NCBI GenBank assembly: GCA_031264885.1
Contig: JAISDM010000287.1
Location: 1 to 5,230 of the forward strand
From: Peptococcaceae bacterium
GTDB taxonomy: Bacteria; Bacillota; Peptococcia; DRI-13; UBA5745
Length of the DNA stretch: 5,230 nt
Direction of reading: 5' to 3'
Positions 1 to 5,182 of this stretch are shown one piece after another (position 1 is the stretch's first letter; the number at the start of each line of letters is the position of its first letter). The notes below the pieces were generated by a model. The model did no database searches and was not told where the DNA came from. It worked only from the letters and a program-made list of their open reading frames with translations. Both the position numbers and the translations under genes were made by a program.

Positions 1-8
1 CTTGTTCG

Positions 9-14
9 CCTCCT
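9..14 (-). promoter_or_regulatory. Ribosome binding site of a gene starting just beyond the left edge
   Basis: On the minus strand the motif AGGAGG lies here, within AACAGGAGG, followed by eight bases (CGAACAAG) up to the window edge. This is ideal SD spacing for a start codon immediately outside the window. An in-frame ATG at 52-54 would also leave an open frame of 18 codons to the edge, but it has no SD, so I prefer the start outside. The gene itself is not visible and no function can be assigned. Confidence 0.55.
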
Positions 15-66
15 GTTTTTTTTGTGATTGAGTGTTTCCTCGACCCTCAATCATCTTAACAGGAGG
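9..66. repeat. Nested inverted repeat around the left-edge promoter and SD
   Basis: Two inverted repeats are nested. The outer arms are CCTCCTGTT (9-17) and AACAGGAGG (58-66), nine perfect pairs. The inner arms are TGATTGAG (25-32) and CTCAATCA (46-53), eight perfect pairs around a 13-nt loop. On the minus strand the outer left arm is the SD of the probable off-window gene, so a transcript covering the whole element could fold to hide that SD. The predicted promoter at 53-81 lies inside the repeat, so a transcript from it would lack one outer arm. The inner repeat would then be better read as a DNA operator near the transcription start. Confidence 0.5.
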
Positions 67-81
67 TTTTGTTTTTATCAA
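53..81 (-). promoter_or_regulatory. Sigma-A-type promoter for a gene beyond the left edge
   Basis: The minus strand reads TTGATA (76-81), exactly 17 bases of spacer, then TAAGAT (53-58), with TG one base upstream of the -10 (extended -10). The -35 matches consensus at 5 of 6 positions and the -10 at 4 of 6. Initiation would fall near 45-47, about 45 nt before the inferred start codon at the edge. Supporting it, a good SD lies downstream at the right distance. It remains a motif call. Confidence 0.5.
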
Positions 82-174
82 AGTCCATTTTCACTTAAAT
101 ACAGGAATGCTTGGAGGGGCATTTTTCACACGACGGATGCCAAACCGCGGATCACAGGCCCGGACTAATGGCGC

Positions 175-193
175 TGCGCGTCGTTACGCCGCA
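175..193. other. GC-rich hairpin downstream of the YitT-family gene
   Basis: TGCGCGT and ACG-C-CGCA pair as a seven-pair stem with a single bulged C and a CGTT loop. On the minus strand no T-tract follows, so it is not a canonical terminator for the gene ending at 243. On the plus strand it is followed by a T-rich run, but no plus-strand gene is seen upstream. It may help stop transcription or protect a 3' end, but this is weak. Confidence 0.3.
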
Positions 194-210
194 TGTTGTT
201 ATACTTTTAT

Positions 211-230
211 CACATGAGTTTTCTCTTGTG
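211..230. other. Hairpin 12 nt after the YitT-family stop codon
   Basis: The arms CACATGAG (211-218) and CTCTTGTG (223-230) form seven pairs with one T-T mismatch and a TTTT loop. The position, just after the stop at 243-245, suits a terminator. On the minus strand, however, the hairpin is followed by ATAAAAG rather than a U-tract; the T-run (231-234) lies on the plus-strand side. It would work better as a terminator for plus-strand transcription. I call a structured 3' region, not a proven terminator. Confidence 0.3.
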
Positions 231-242
231 TTTTGGCGCCGC

Positions 243-1124
243 TTAATCCATCTCTGCGGTGTACTTCTTAAAGCCTTCGCCGTGTACCTCCGCGGCGTCA
301 ACGACGAAGATAAAGGCGGAGGGGTCGCACTGCTTGATCAGCCTTAGCGTCTGGGCAAGCGCGCTGCGGCGCGTGACTGTCATCAAGATGCTTTTCTTGT
401 CCATCGTATAGCCGCCATACGCTTCGACGACCGTGACGCCGCGGTCGGTGCGGCTGTTGATGAGCTCCCTCATTTCGGCGCCGCGGCCGGTGATAATATA
501 GACGACCTTGGCGTAGTTCACGCCTTCCATAATGGCGTCGATCAGTTTTGAGTTTACGAATATCGTAACGAGCGAATACAAGGCGATGTCAATATCACGG
601 AAAACGCAGACGGCGACGGCGACGACCGCCGCGTCGATCAGTATTAACAGCGTTCCCACACGAATGTTTGGGAATATCCTCATGAGCATCACGCTGAGCA
701 AATCGGTTCCGCCTGTGTTGACGCCTCTGAGAAACAGTATCCCGATCCCCGCGCCGGTGCAGACCCCGCCGAGTACCGACGATAACAGCTCATTGTTCAG
801 GTATCCGGGGAGAATGAGCGCGAAAAGGTCGATCATCACCGACAGCAATACGGTCGCGGCGAGCGTTTTGATCAGCGGCTTGACGCCCATGACCCACCAG
901 GCGCAGATGAAAAGGGGGATGTTCAAAATCAGCGTCCAGACGCCCACGCCGATGGGAACGATGTAAGCGAGAACGGTCGCGAGGCCGGATACGCCTCCGG
1001 GAGCGATGTTGTTTGGAACCGTGAAGATCACAAGTCCCGCCGCCGTTAAAGCGCATCCCCCGATCATCGCGGTAAAATCGAGCAAAACCGACCGCAGGTG
1101 GGCGCTTCCGCCGCTCCCTTTCAT
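243..1124 (-). CDS. YitT-family membrane protein (DUF161 plus C-terminal DUF2179)
   Basis: A 293-aa integral membrane protein of the YitT family, which is widespread and often multi-copy in Firmicutes; its biochemical role is not established. The N-terminal two thirds are hydrophobic, with likely membrane segments near residues 14-35, 45-80 (two), 84-106, 114-133 and 157-175. Glycine motifs typical of the family stand out: PNNIAPGGVSG (37-47) and RGVNTGGTD (133-141), which look like paired copies within the duplicated membrane domain. Residues about 200-290 form the soluble C-terminal domain (GVNYAKVVYIIT, RGVTVVEAYGGYT, FIFVVDAAEVHGEGF), matching DUF2179. An in-frame TTG upstream (1143-1145) would extend the protein by seven residues but would overlap the 45-aa gene. 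The ATG at 1122-1124 is preferred, with GGAG at 1135-1138 ten bases upstream. The preceding small gene ends 7 nt before this start, so co-transcription and coupled translation are likely. Confidence 0.9.
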   Translation of the reverse strand: MKGSGGSAHLRSVLLDFTAMIGGCALTAAGLVIFTVPNNIAPGGVSGLATVLAYIVPIGVGVWTLILNIPLFICAWWVMGVKPLIKTLAATVLLSVMIDLFALILPGYLNNELLSSVLGGVCTGAGIGILFLRGVNTGGTDLLSVMLMRIFPNIRVGTLLILIDAAVVAVAVCVFRDIDIALYSLVTIFVNSKLIDAIMEGVNYAKVVYIITGRGAEMRELINSRTDRGVTVVEAYGGYTMDKKSILMTVTRRSALAQTLRLIKQCDPSAFIFVVDAAEVHGEGFKKYTAEMD

Positions 1125-1131
1125 AGCGCCC

Positions 1132-1269
1132 CTACTCCGCGGCAAGCCGCTTCAGCGCGCGGCAATAAATCTCATAGGCGGTATTGAAGTCCTCCAGCGG
1201 AATGTTCTCGTCGCGCTGTTGCTCGGTACTCTCGCGTCCGGGCAGCAGCCCTCTCAGGCTATCAATCAT
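1132..1269 (-). CDS. Small 45-aa protein of unknown function, upstream of the YitT-family gene
   Basis: ATG at 1267-1269, TAG at 1132-1134, 45 residues beginning MIDSLRGLLPG and ending RALKRLAAE. I do not recognise it. GGAGG (1277-1281) sits seven bases before the ATG, and a near-consensus promoter lies about 90 bp upstream (1359-1387), so both transcription and translation signals point to this frame. The protein is charged (nine Asp/Glu, six Arg/Lys) and has no membrane segment. The second half (about 26-44, with one cysteine at position 36) looks like an amphipathic helix. It ends 7 nt before the YitT-family ATG, so it may be a coupling cistron, a small partner of the membrane protein, or a leader whose translation sets the yield of the next gene. 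The partner idea is inference from position only. Confidence 0.65.
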   Translation of the reverse strand: MIDSLRGLLPGRESTEQQRDENIPLEDFNTAYEIYCRALKRLAAE

Positions 1270-1275
1270 AAGGCT

Positions 1276-1295
1276 CCCTCCGTTTGGCAAAACGG
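1276..1295 (-). promoter_or_regulatory. Ribosome binding site of the 45-aa gene, partly inside a hairpin
   Basis: On the minus strand CCGTTT (1290-1295), the TGCC loop (1286-1289) and AAACGG (1280-1285) form a perfect six-pair stem. The final GG of the stem is the first GG of the SD GGAGGG (1276-1281). The hairpin therefore competes with ribosome binding. The SD has six to seven bases of spacing to the ATG at 1269, which decides this start. Whether the hairpin is regulatory is inference. Confidence 0.5.
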
Positions 1296-1312
1296 CGAAT
1301 ACTCCACATCGT

Positions 1313-1341
1313 GTCCGAAGCTCTTCGGACCGAATAATTCG
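1313..1341. promoter_or_regulatory. Adjacent dyads in the leader: operator or RNA hairpin
   Basis: GTCCGAAG (1313-1320) and CTTCGGAC (1323-1330) are perfect eight-base inverted arms around two bases. Directly next to them is the 11-base palindrome CGAATAATTCG (1331-1341). Both lie just downstream of the predicted transcription start near 1352. They could be a repressor site acting as a roadblock, or a leader hairpin; the two-base centre would force an RNA stem to open to a larger loop. No T-tract follows, so it is not an intrinsic terminator. Confidence 0.45.
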
Positions 1342-1358
1342 TTTTTGAGGTTAACCGT

Positions 1359-1387
1359 ATTTTAATATACGTAAATTAAGTTGTCAA
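1359..1387 (-). promoter_or_regulatory. Near-consensus sigma-A promoter for the 45-aa/YitT-family unit
   Basis: The minus strand reads TTGACA (1382-1387), exactly 17 bases, then TAAAAT (1359-1364). The -35 is perfect and the -10 matches 5 of 6. The stretch is AT-rich against GC-rich surroundings. Initiation is expected near A1352, next to a GGTTAACC palindrome (1349-1356), giving a leader of about 80 nt before the ATG at 1269. The promoter begins only about 34 bp after the stop of the second ABC gene, so the YitT unit has its own start and need not depend on the transporter promoter. Confidence 0.8.
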
Positions 1388-1420
1388 GCCATACGCGCGC
1401 GAGGGAATGGGATACTGCCC

Positions 1421-3178
1421 CTACGGAGCGTCTTCTCGCGCGGCCACCGCCCAGCCGAGGCTTTCCTGCTGTATTTTGTAGAGCCGCGCGAACAGTCCGT
1501 TCGCCGCGAGCAGCTCGGCGCCCGTACCCGCCTCGGCCAGCCTGCCGCCGTCCAGCACGGCGATTTTGTCCGCGCCGATTACGGTACGCAGGCGGTGCGC
1601 GATGACGATTACCGTCCGGCCTTTGACCAGTTCCGAGATCGCGGCCTGTATCTGGGTTTCGTTCTCCGGGTCGAGACTGGCGGTGGCCTCGTCAAGCAGG
1701 ACAATCGGCGCGTTTTTGAGCAGAGCGCGGGCGATGGAAATCCGCTGGCGCTCGCCGCCCGACAGGGTGGAACCGTTCTCGCCGATGACGGTTTCGTAGC
1801 CGTCCGGCATTTCGCGGATAAACTCATCGCACCGCGCCAGTCTCGCCGCTGTGTAGACTTCCGCGTCGTCCGCGTCTTTCTTGCCGATGCGGATGTTGTT
1901 CATCACCGTGTCGTTGAACAGCACCACGTCCTGGAACACGAAACTCATATAGCTCATCAGCCGCTCCGGGTCGATTTCGCGGATATTCCTGCCGCCGATC
2001 AGCACCTCGCCCTCGCGCGCGTCCCAGAACCGGGCGATCAGGCGCGACACGGTGGTTTTGCCGCTGCCGGAGGGCCCGGCGAACGCCGTCACGCTGTTCT
2101 GAGGGATGGTCAGGCTGACATTTCGGATCACATCCGCGTCGTTGTAGGCAAAAGACACGTTTTTCAGCTCCACCGTGTAATCGGCGAGTTCCGCGTTCTC
2201 GTCGCCGGTCATGGGTTTTTCCTCGCGGAGCGCCTGCATACGCCTGGTGGACACCAGCGTGTAGAAAAACTCCGGCAGTAAGGTGAGGATGACGATGATC
2301 GGCGAGTAGATTTTGACACTGATCATCAGGAACAGCATCAGCGCCACCGGCGAAAGGGTCCCGCCTGTCAAAAGCGTCACGCCCACAAGCGTCACCAGCC
2401 CGATGCCCACCTGCAAGACCATCATGGCAAGGGTGACAAAGGCGCCGGCGATCGCTTCAAATGTAATCGCTTCTTTCTGCATGACGCGCAGGGCGTTTTT
2501 CAGCGCGGCGGACCTCTCACCGGCAAGGCCGAACGCCTTGACGACCTTGATGCCTTCCAGATACTCCTGCATCTGCTCCGCCACGTCCAGTTTCGCCTGC
2601 ACATGCCTGTCGCCGGCGGACATCAGCCGCCTTGTGGCGAAAATCAGCCCGAACGCCACAGGCAGCGCGGCAAAAAGCGCCAGCGCCATGCGCCAGTCAT
2701 AGAACGCCAGCAGGACGCAGACCAAAGTGACGGTGATGCTGCCGCCGATAAGATTCGGCAAAACATGGCTCATGGTGTGTTCAATCGACGCGCAGTCGCC
2801 CATAATATTGGTGGTCAGCTCCGACAAATCCTTGCGGTTGAAGAAGCTCAGCGGCAGACGGCGCAGTTGTTCCGCCACCTCTACGCGGATTTTCTCCGTT
2901 TCGCTGTAAGCGGCCGTGTAGGTCTTGCGGTATTCGTTGCGGTAAACGAAAAAATACAGCACCGCGGCGGCCACGCCCGCGCCAAGCCAGAGCCAGAGCC
3001 GGCTTGCGTCCAACGCTCCGCCGTCTGTCAACGGCCGCAGCAGGAGCGTGATGACCTGAACGGCAATGCCGAAGGGCAGGAACATACAGAGATTGGACAG
3101 CACCGCGGCGAATACCCCGCGCTTTAAGCCCGTATAGCCCTCCTCCGACAGCCTTAACAGTTTCTTAATTCCGAACAT
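1421..3178 (-). CDS. ABC exporter-fold half-transporter, permease-ATPase fusion (second of pair)
   Basis: A 585-aa type I (ABCB-like) half-transporter in the cytoplasmic membrane. The membrane domain covers about residues 20-310, with hydrophobic segments near 22-47, 60-79, 140-160, 164-182, 245-272 and 278-303. The ATPase domain covers about 333-575: A-loop Tyr345, Walker A GPSGSGKTT (368-376, Lys374), Q-loop Gln416, signature LSGGE (472-476), Walker B IVLLDE (492-497, catalytic Glu497), D-loop SLD (Asp503), H-loop His528. No catalytic residue is missing. The frame stays open upstream to 3349, but those 57 codons are an out-of-frame reading of the preceding gene's end. GGAGGT at 3187-3192, eight bases before ATG 3178, fixes the start. 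The gene overlaps the upstream ABC gene by 14 nt, so the two products probably form a heterodimer. The membrane-domain stretch LPLSFFNRKDLSELTTNIM (108-126) recalls YbtQ/IrtB-type siderophore transporters, but a drug or peptide exporter is equally possible; the substrate is not determinable here. Confidence 0.93.
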   Translation of the reverse strand: MFGIKKLLRLSEEGYTGLKRGVFAAVLSNLCMFLPFGIAVQVITLLLRPLTDGGALDASRLWLWLGAGVAAAVLYFFVYRNEYRKTYTAAYSETEKIRVEVAEQLRRLPLSFFNRKDLSELTTNIMGDCASIEHTMSHVLPNLIGGSITVTLVCVLLAFYDWRMALALFAALPVAFGLIFATRRLMSAGDRHVQAKLDVAEQMQEYLEGIKVVKAFGLAGERSAALKNALRVMQKEAITFEAIAGAFVTLAMMVLQVGIGLVTLVGVTLLTGGTLSPVALMLFLMISVKIYSPIIVILTLLPEFFYTLVSTRRMQALREEKPMTGDENAELADYTVELKNVSFAYNDADVIRNVSLTIPQNSVTAFAGPSGSGKTTVSRLIARFWDAREGEVLIGGRNIREIDPERLMSYMSFVFQDVVLFNDTVMNNIRIGKKDADDAEVYTAARLARCDEFIREMPDGYETVIGENGSTLSGGERQRISIARALLKNAPIVLLDEATASLDPENETQIQAAISELVKGRTVIVIAHRLRTVIGADKIAVLDGGRLAEAGTGAELLAANGLFARLYKIQQESLGWAVAAREDAP

Positions 3179-5024
3179 CCGCGGCCACCTCCATTTTTTT
3201 GTCCCACCGGGCAGGCCCGGCGGGAACCCCGCCCAGCGTCCAGTCCATCGCGCCGGTGTATTGCGCCCACATGCGGCTGTACCGCCCGTTTGCGTCCGCG
3301 AGCGTCTCATGCCGCCCCTCTTCCACGATTTTCCCCCGGTCAACCACAAGGATTTTGTCCGCGCCCCGCACAGTGGAAAGCCGGTGCGCGATGATGACGA
3401 CGGTCTTGTCCTTCATCAGTTCCGAGAGGGCGCGCTGGATCTTTTGCTCGTTTTCCGGGTCGGCAAAGGCGGTGGCTTCGTCCAGAACCAAAATCGGCGC
3501 GTTTTTCAAAATTGCCCGGGCAATAACGATTCGCTGGCGCTCACCGCCGGAGAGATGCGCGCCGCTCGAACCGATCTCCGTATCGTAGCCCTGGGGCAGT
3601 TTTTCAATGAATTCGTGGCACTGCGCGGCTTTGGCGGCGGCGATGACCTGCTCCCGCGAGGCGTTTTTGTCGCCGATCCGAATGTTGTCCGCGACGCTCT
3701 GCTTGAACAGGAACACGTCCTGAAATACGAAACTCACGATGGACATGAGGTATTCGCCGGCCATATCCCGGATGTCCGTGCCGCCGATTTTGACCGCGCC
3801 TTCGTTTACGTCATAGAAACGCGGAATGAGATGGGCGATGGTGGACTTGCCGCTCCCGGAGGGGCCGACCAGCGCCGTGACCGCGCCCTGCCGGGCGGTG
3901 AAGCTCACGCCGCTCAGCGCGGAGATTTCATTTCCGCTGTCACTTTCATAGGAAAAAACCACGTTTTCAAAGGAAACCGAATACTCCGCCACTGTTTTGG
4001 GATTTTTCGTTTCGGGCAGCGGCTGCGCGGCCAGCATACTGTCCATGCGCTCAATGCCGTCAGAAACCTGTGTGCTGAGGGCCGACACATACATGAGCTT
4101 CGTAAACGGCGTCGCCAGCGAGAACGAGAATATAATGTAAAACACGCCCGCCAGCGCGAACCTGGCATAGTCCTCCCCGCCGCCCGCCATCAGAATAAGC
4201 ACGGGAATCAGGAACACATACACATGGTTGACAATGACCATGAACGCCGCCATAAACCCCTCGAAGGAAATGGTGTAGGCTTTGACAAACTGTCCGTAGT
4301 CCGTAATGGTTTCGTGGAACTTGCGGAAGGAGAAGATGGTCTGGTTGAACGCCTTGACCACCGAGATCCCGCGCACATATTCCACGGAAGCGTTGCTGAG
4401 ATTCTCCAATGAATCCTGATACAGCTTGACGAATTTTTTGGACCGGTCCCCGCCGTAGGCCGCCATCTGGAGGACATACGCGGCAATAATGGGGACCAAA
4501 CTCGCCAGCCCCAGCCGCCAGTCGAACACAAACAGCACAGCCAGCGTGATGACCGGCATGGCGAAGGAACCGGCCATGTCCGGCAGCTGGTGCGCCACGA
4601 AGCCCTCCAGCTTTTCGATGTTCTCATCCACGATTTTGCGCAGCTTGCCTGTGGAGTTCGCGCTGTGGAATCCCAGCGGCAGGGACGCGATATGCGCCGC
4701 GTACTCCAGCTTGAGTTCGTACTGTGTCTTGAACGCCGCGAGGTGACTGCACATCAGCGCGAGGAAGTTCAGCAGAATCGCGCCCACCGCGCTTCCCGCC
4801 GCCAGCCAGCCGAGACGGACTATGTACGCCGTGTCCAGCGCCCTCAAGTCGGCGAAATGGACGACAAGCTCCCGGATGATGTAATAGATGGCGACGAACG
4901 GCGCGAAGGAAACCGCGACGCTGATGACGGCCAGTACGCAGGAAGATACGATCAACCCTTTCTTGCGCGCGCCGAGTTCCAGCAGCCGCGCCATACCCTT
5001 CTTTTGAGATTTTTCCTGTTTCAT
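3165..5024 (-). CDS. ABC exporter-fold half-transporter, permease-ATPase fusion (first of pair)
   Basis: A 619-aa type I half-transporter, first gene of the unit. Membrane segments are likely near residues 24-49, 70-92, 148-167, 171-190, 255-280 and 288-308. The ATPase domain spans about 348-590: A-loop Tyr359, Walker A GPSGSGKST (387-395, Lys393), Q-loop Gln435, signature LSGGE (491-495), Walker B ILVLDE (511-516, Glu516), D-loop FAD (Asp522) in place of the common SLD, H-loop His547. All catalytic residues are present, so with its partner both ATP sites should work, unlike heterodimers with one degenerate site. The stretch LPLGFHSANSTGKLRKIVDE (115-134) recalls YbtP/IrtA-like proteins (moderate-to-low confidence). 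After the ATPase core comes a Gly/Pro-containing tail of about 30 residues (590-619). The start at 5022-5024 is supported by AAGGAAA eight bases upstream; an ATG at 5029-5031 is out of frame. Its promoter region holds several candidate operators. Confidence 0.93.
   Translation of the reverse strand: MKQEKSQKKGMARLLELGARKKGLIVSSCVLAVISVAVSFAPFVAIYYIIRELVVHFADLRALDTAYIVRLGWLAAGSAVGAILLNFLALMCSHLAAFKTQYELKLEYAAHIASLPLGFHSANSTGKLRKIVDENIEKLEGFVAHQLPDMAGSFAMPVITLAVLFVFDWRLGLASLVPIIAAYVLQMAAYGGDRSKKFVKLYQDSLENLSNASVEYVRGISVVKAFNQTIFSFRKFHETITDYGQFVKAYTISFEGFMAAFMVIVNHVYVFLIPVLILMAGGGEDYARFALAGVFYIIFSFSLATPFTKLMYVSALSTQVSDGIERMDSMLAAQPLPETKNPKTVAEYSVSFENVVFSYESDSGNEISALSGVSFTARQGAVTALVGPSGSGKSTIAHLIPRFYDVNEGAVKIGGTDIRDMAGEYLMSIVSFVFQDVFLFKQSVADNIRIGDKNASREQVIAAAKAAQCHEFIEKLPQGYDTEIGSSGAHLSGGERQRIVIARAILKNAPILVLDEATAFADPENEQKIQRALSELMKDKTVVIIAHRLSTVRGADKILVVDRGKIVEEGRHETLADANGRYSRMWAQYTGAMDWTLGGVPAGPARWDKKMEVAADVRN
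3187..3192 (-). promoter_or_regulatory. Perfect SD of the second ABC gene, inside the first ABC gene
   Basis: The minus strand reads GGAGGT here, eight bases before ATG 3176-3178. It lies within the last codons of the first ABC gene, whose TAA stop is at 3165-3167, beyond the new start. It sets the start of the second gene and rules out the 57-codon upstream extension. The 14-nt overlap favours coupled translation and balanced amounts of the two half-transporters. Confidence 0.85.
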
Positions 5025-5032
5025 ATGTCATT

Positions 5033-5040
5033 TCCTTTCC
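5033..5040 (-). promoter_or_regulatory. SD of the first ABC gene
   Basis: The minus strand reads GGAAAGGA, followed by AATGACAT and the ATG at 5022-5024. The GGA core (5033-5035) lies eight bases before that ATG. The overlapping ATG at 5029-5031 would open a different frame and sits too close to the core. This SD is weaker than the orphan AAAGGAGG further upstream. Confidence 0.6.
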
Positions 5041-5057
5041 ACGGCGTTTTTCGCCGT
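5041..5057. other. Perfect hairpin next to the SD of the first ABC gene
   Basis: ACGGCG (5041-5046) and CGCCGT (5052-5057) pair perfectly around a five-base loop. On the minus strand the loop is AAAAA and the stem ends directly before GGAAAGGA. Without a following T-tract it is not a terminator for minus-strand transcription. It could shape ribosome access or protect the mRNA; the role is inferred. Confidence 0.5.
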
Positions 5058-5076
5058 TGTTATTTTATCGGCAAAA

Positions 5077-5084
5077 CCTCCTTT
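5077..5084 (-). promoter_or_regulatory. Strong SD motif with no start codon after it
   Basis: The minus strand reads AAAGGAGG, a nearly full anti-16S match, better than the SD used by the ABC gene. The next bases, TTTTGCCGATAAAATAA, contain no ATG or GTG at usable spacing; the only TTG is two bases away and would reach a stop after four codons. It may be a ribosome standby or mRNA-stabilising site upstream of the hairpin at 5041-5057, or a relic of a lost leader gene. Confidence 0.4.
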
Positions 5085-5092
5085 CTTTCGGT

Positions 5093-5116
5093 CAATTAGC
5101 TATATCTAACTAATTG
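5093..5116. promoter_or_regulatory. 24-bp near-perfect palindrome, MarR-type operator candidate
   Basis: The arms CAATTAG (5093-5099) and CTAATTG (5110-5116) are perfect, and inner bases continue the symmetry, with ten of twelve positions paired over the 24 bp. An AT-rich, TTAG...CTAA-containing dyad of this length is the usual form of MarR-family operators, and MarR regulators often control tandem ABC exporter pairs in Firmicutes. It lies about 30-55 bp downstream of the predicted start of transcription, consistent with a roadblock repressor. No regulator gene is inside the window. Confidence 0.6.
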
Positions 5117-5133
5117 CGTCCAAAAAACGCAAT
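5113..5133. other. Seven-pair hairpin adjoining the 24-bp palindrome
   Basis: ATTGCGT (5113-5119) and ACGCAAT (5127-5133) pair perfectly around a seven-base loop. Its arm shares 5113-5116 with the palindrome at 5093-5116, so in the mRNA the two structures exclude each other. It is not followed by a U-run, so it is not an obvious terminator. Confidence 0.4.
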
Positions 5134-5153
5134 CCATCCGGACCGCGTTTCAT

Positions 5154-5182
5154 ATTATAGCATATTTCTCTTGACGCGTATT
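5154..5182 (-). promoter_or_regulatory. Extended -10 promoter of the ABC transporter pair
   Basis: The minus strand carries TGC TATAAT: a perfect -10 (5154-5159) with the TGn extension (5160-5162). At 17-bp spacing the -35 position (5177-5182) reads AATACG, a poor match, and 16 or 18 bp are no better. Extended -10 promoters can work without a good -35, but here the -35 zone overlaps a direct repeat, which suggests activator dependence. Initiation near 5147 would give a leader of about 120 nt. Confidence 0.6.

Noticed and set aside
106..126. AATGC/GCATT hairpin followed by T's as a terminator
   Set aside because: It has only five pairs with an eight-base loop, and the T-tract is on the plus strand where there is no gene to terminate.
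32..347. Plus-strand frames of 61 and 78 codons at the left
   Set aside because: They have no SD at their starts and no recognisable composition, and the second runs antisense into the YitT-family gene.
1125..1145. TTG start adding seven residues to the YitT-family protein
   Set aside because: It has a poorer SD context and would overlap the end of the 45-aa gene, while the ATG at 1124 begins a normal family N-terminus.
1595..2281. A 228-codon open frame on the plus strand opposite the second ABC gene
   Set aside because: Same reason: antisense mirror frame of the ATPase domain, with no SD or recognisable motif.
3179..3349. 57-codon N-terminal extension of the second ABC gene
   Set aside because: It is the out-of-frame reading of the first ABC gene's coding sequence, is Arg/Trp/Gly-rich, and a perfect SD points to the ATG at 3178.
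3261..4412. A 383-codon open frame on the plus strand opposite the first ABC gene
   Set aside because: It is fully antisense to a clear ABC gene, its translation shows no domain or hydrophobic pattern, and it has a His/Arg-rich composition typical of the mirror frame of GC-rich coding DNA.
5099..5153. Leader peptides of 13-15 codons in the ABC leader (minus strand)
   Set aside because: One ATG abuts the -10 and would lie upstream of the transcript start; the other has no SD. No attenuation-type codon run is seen.
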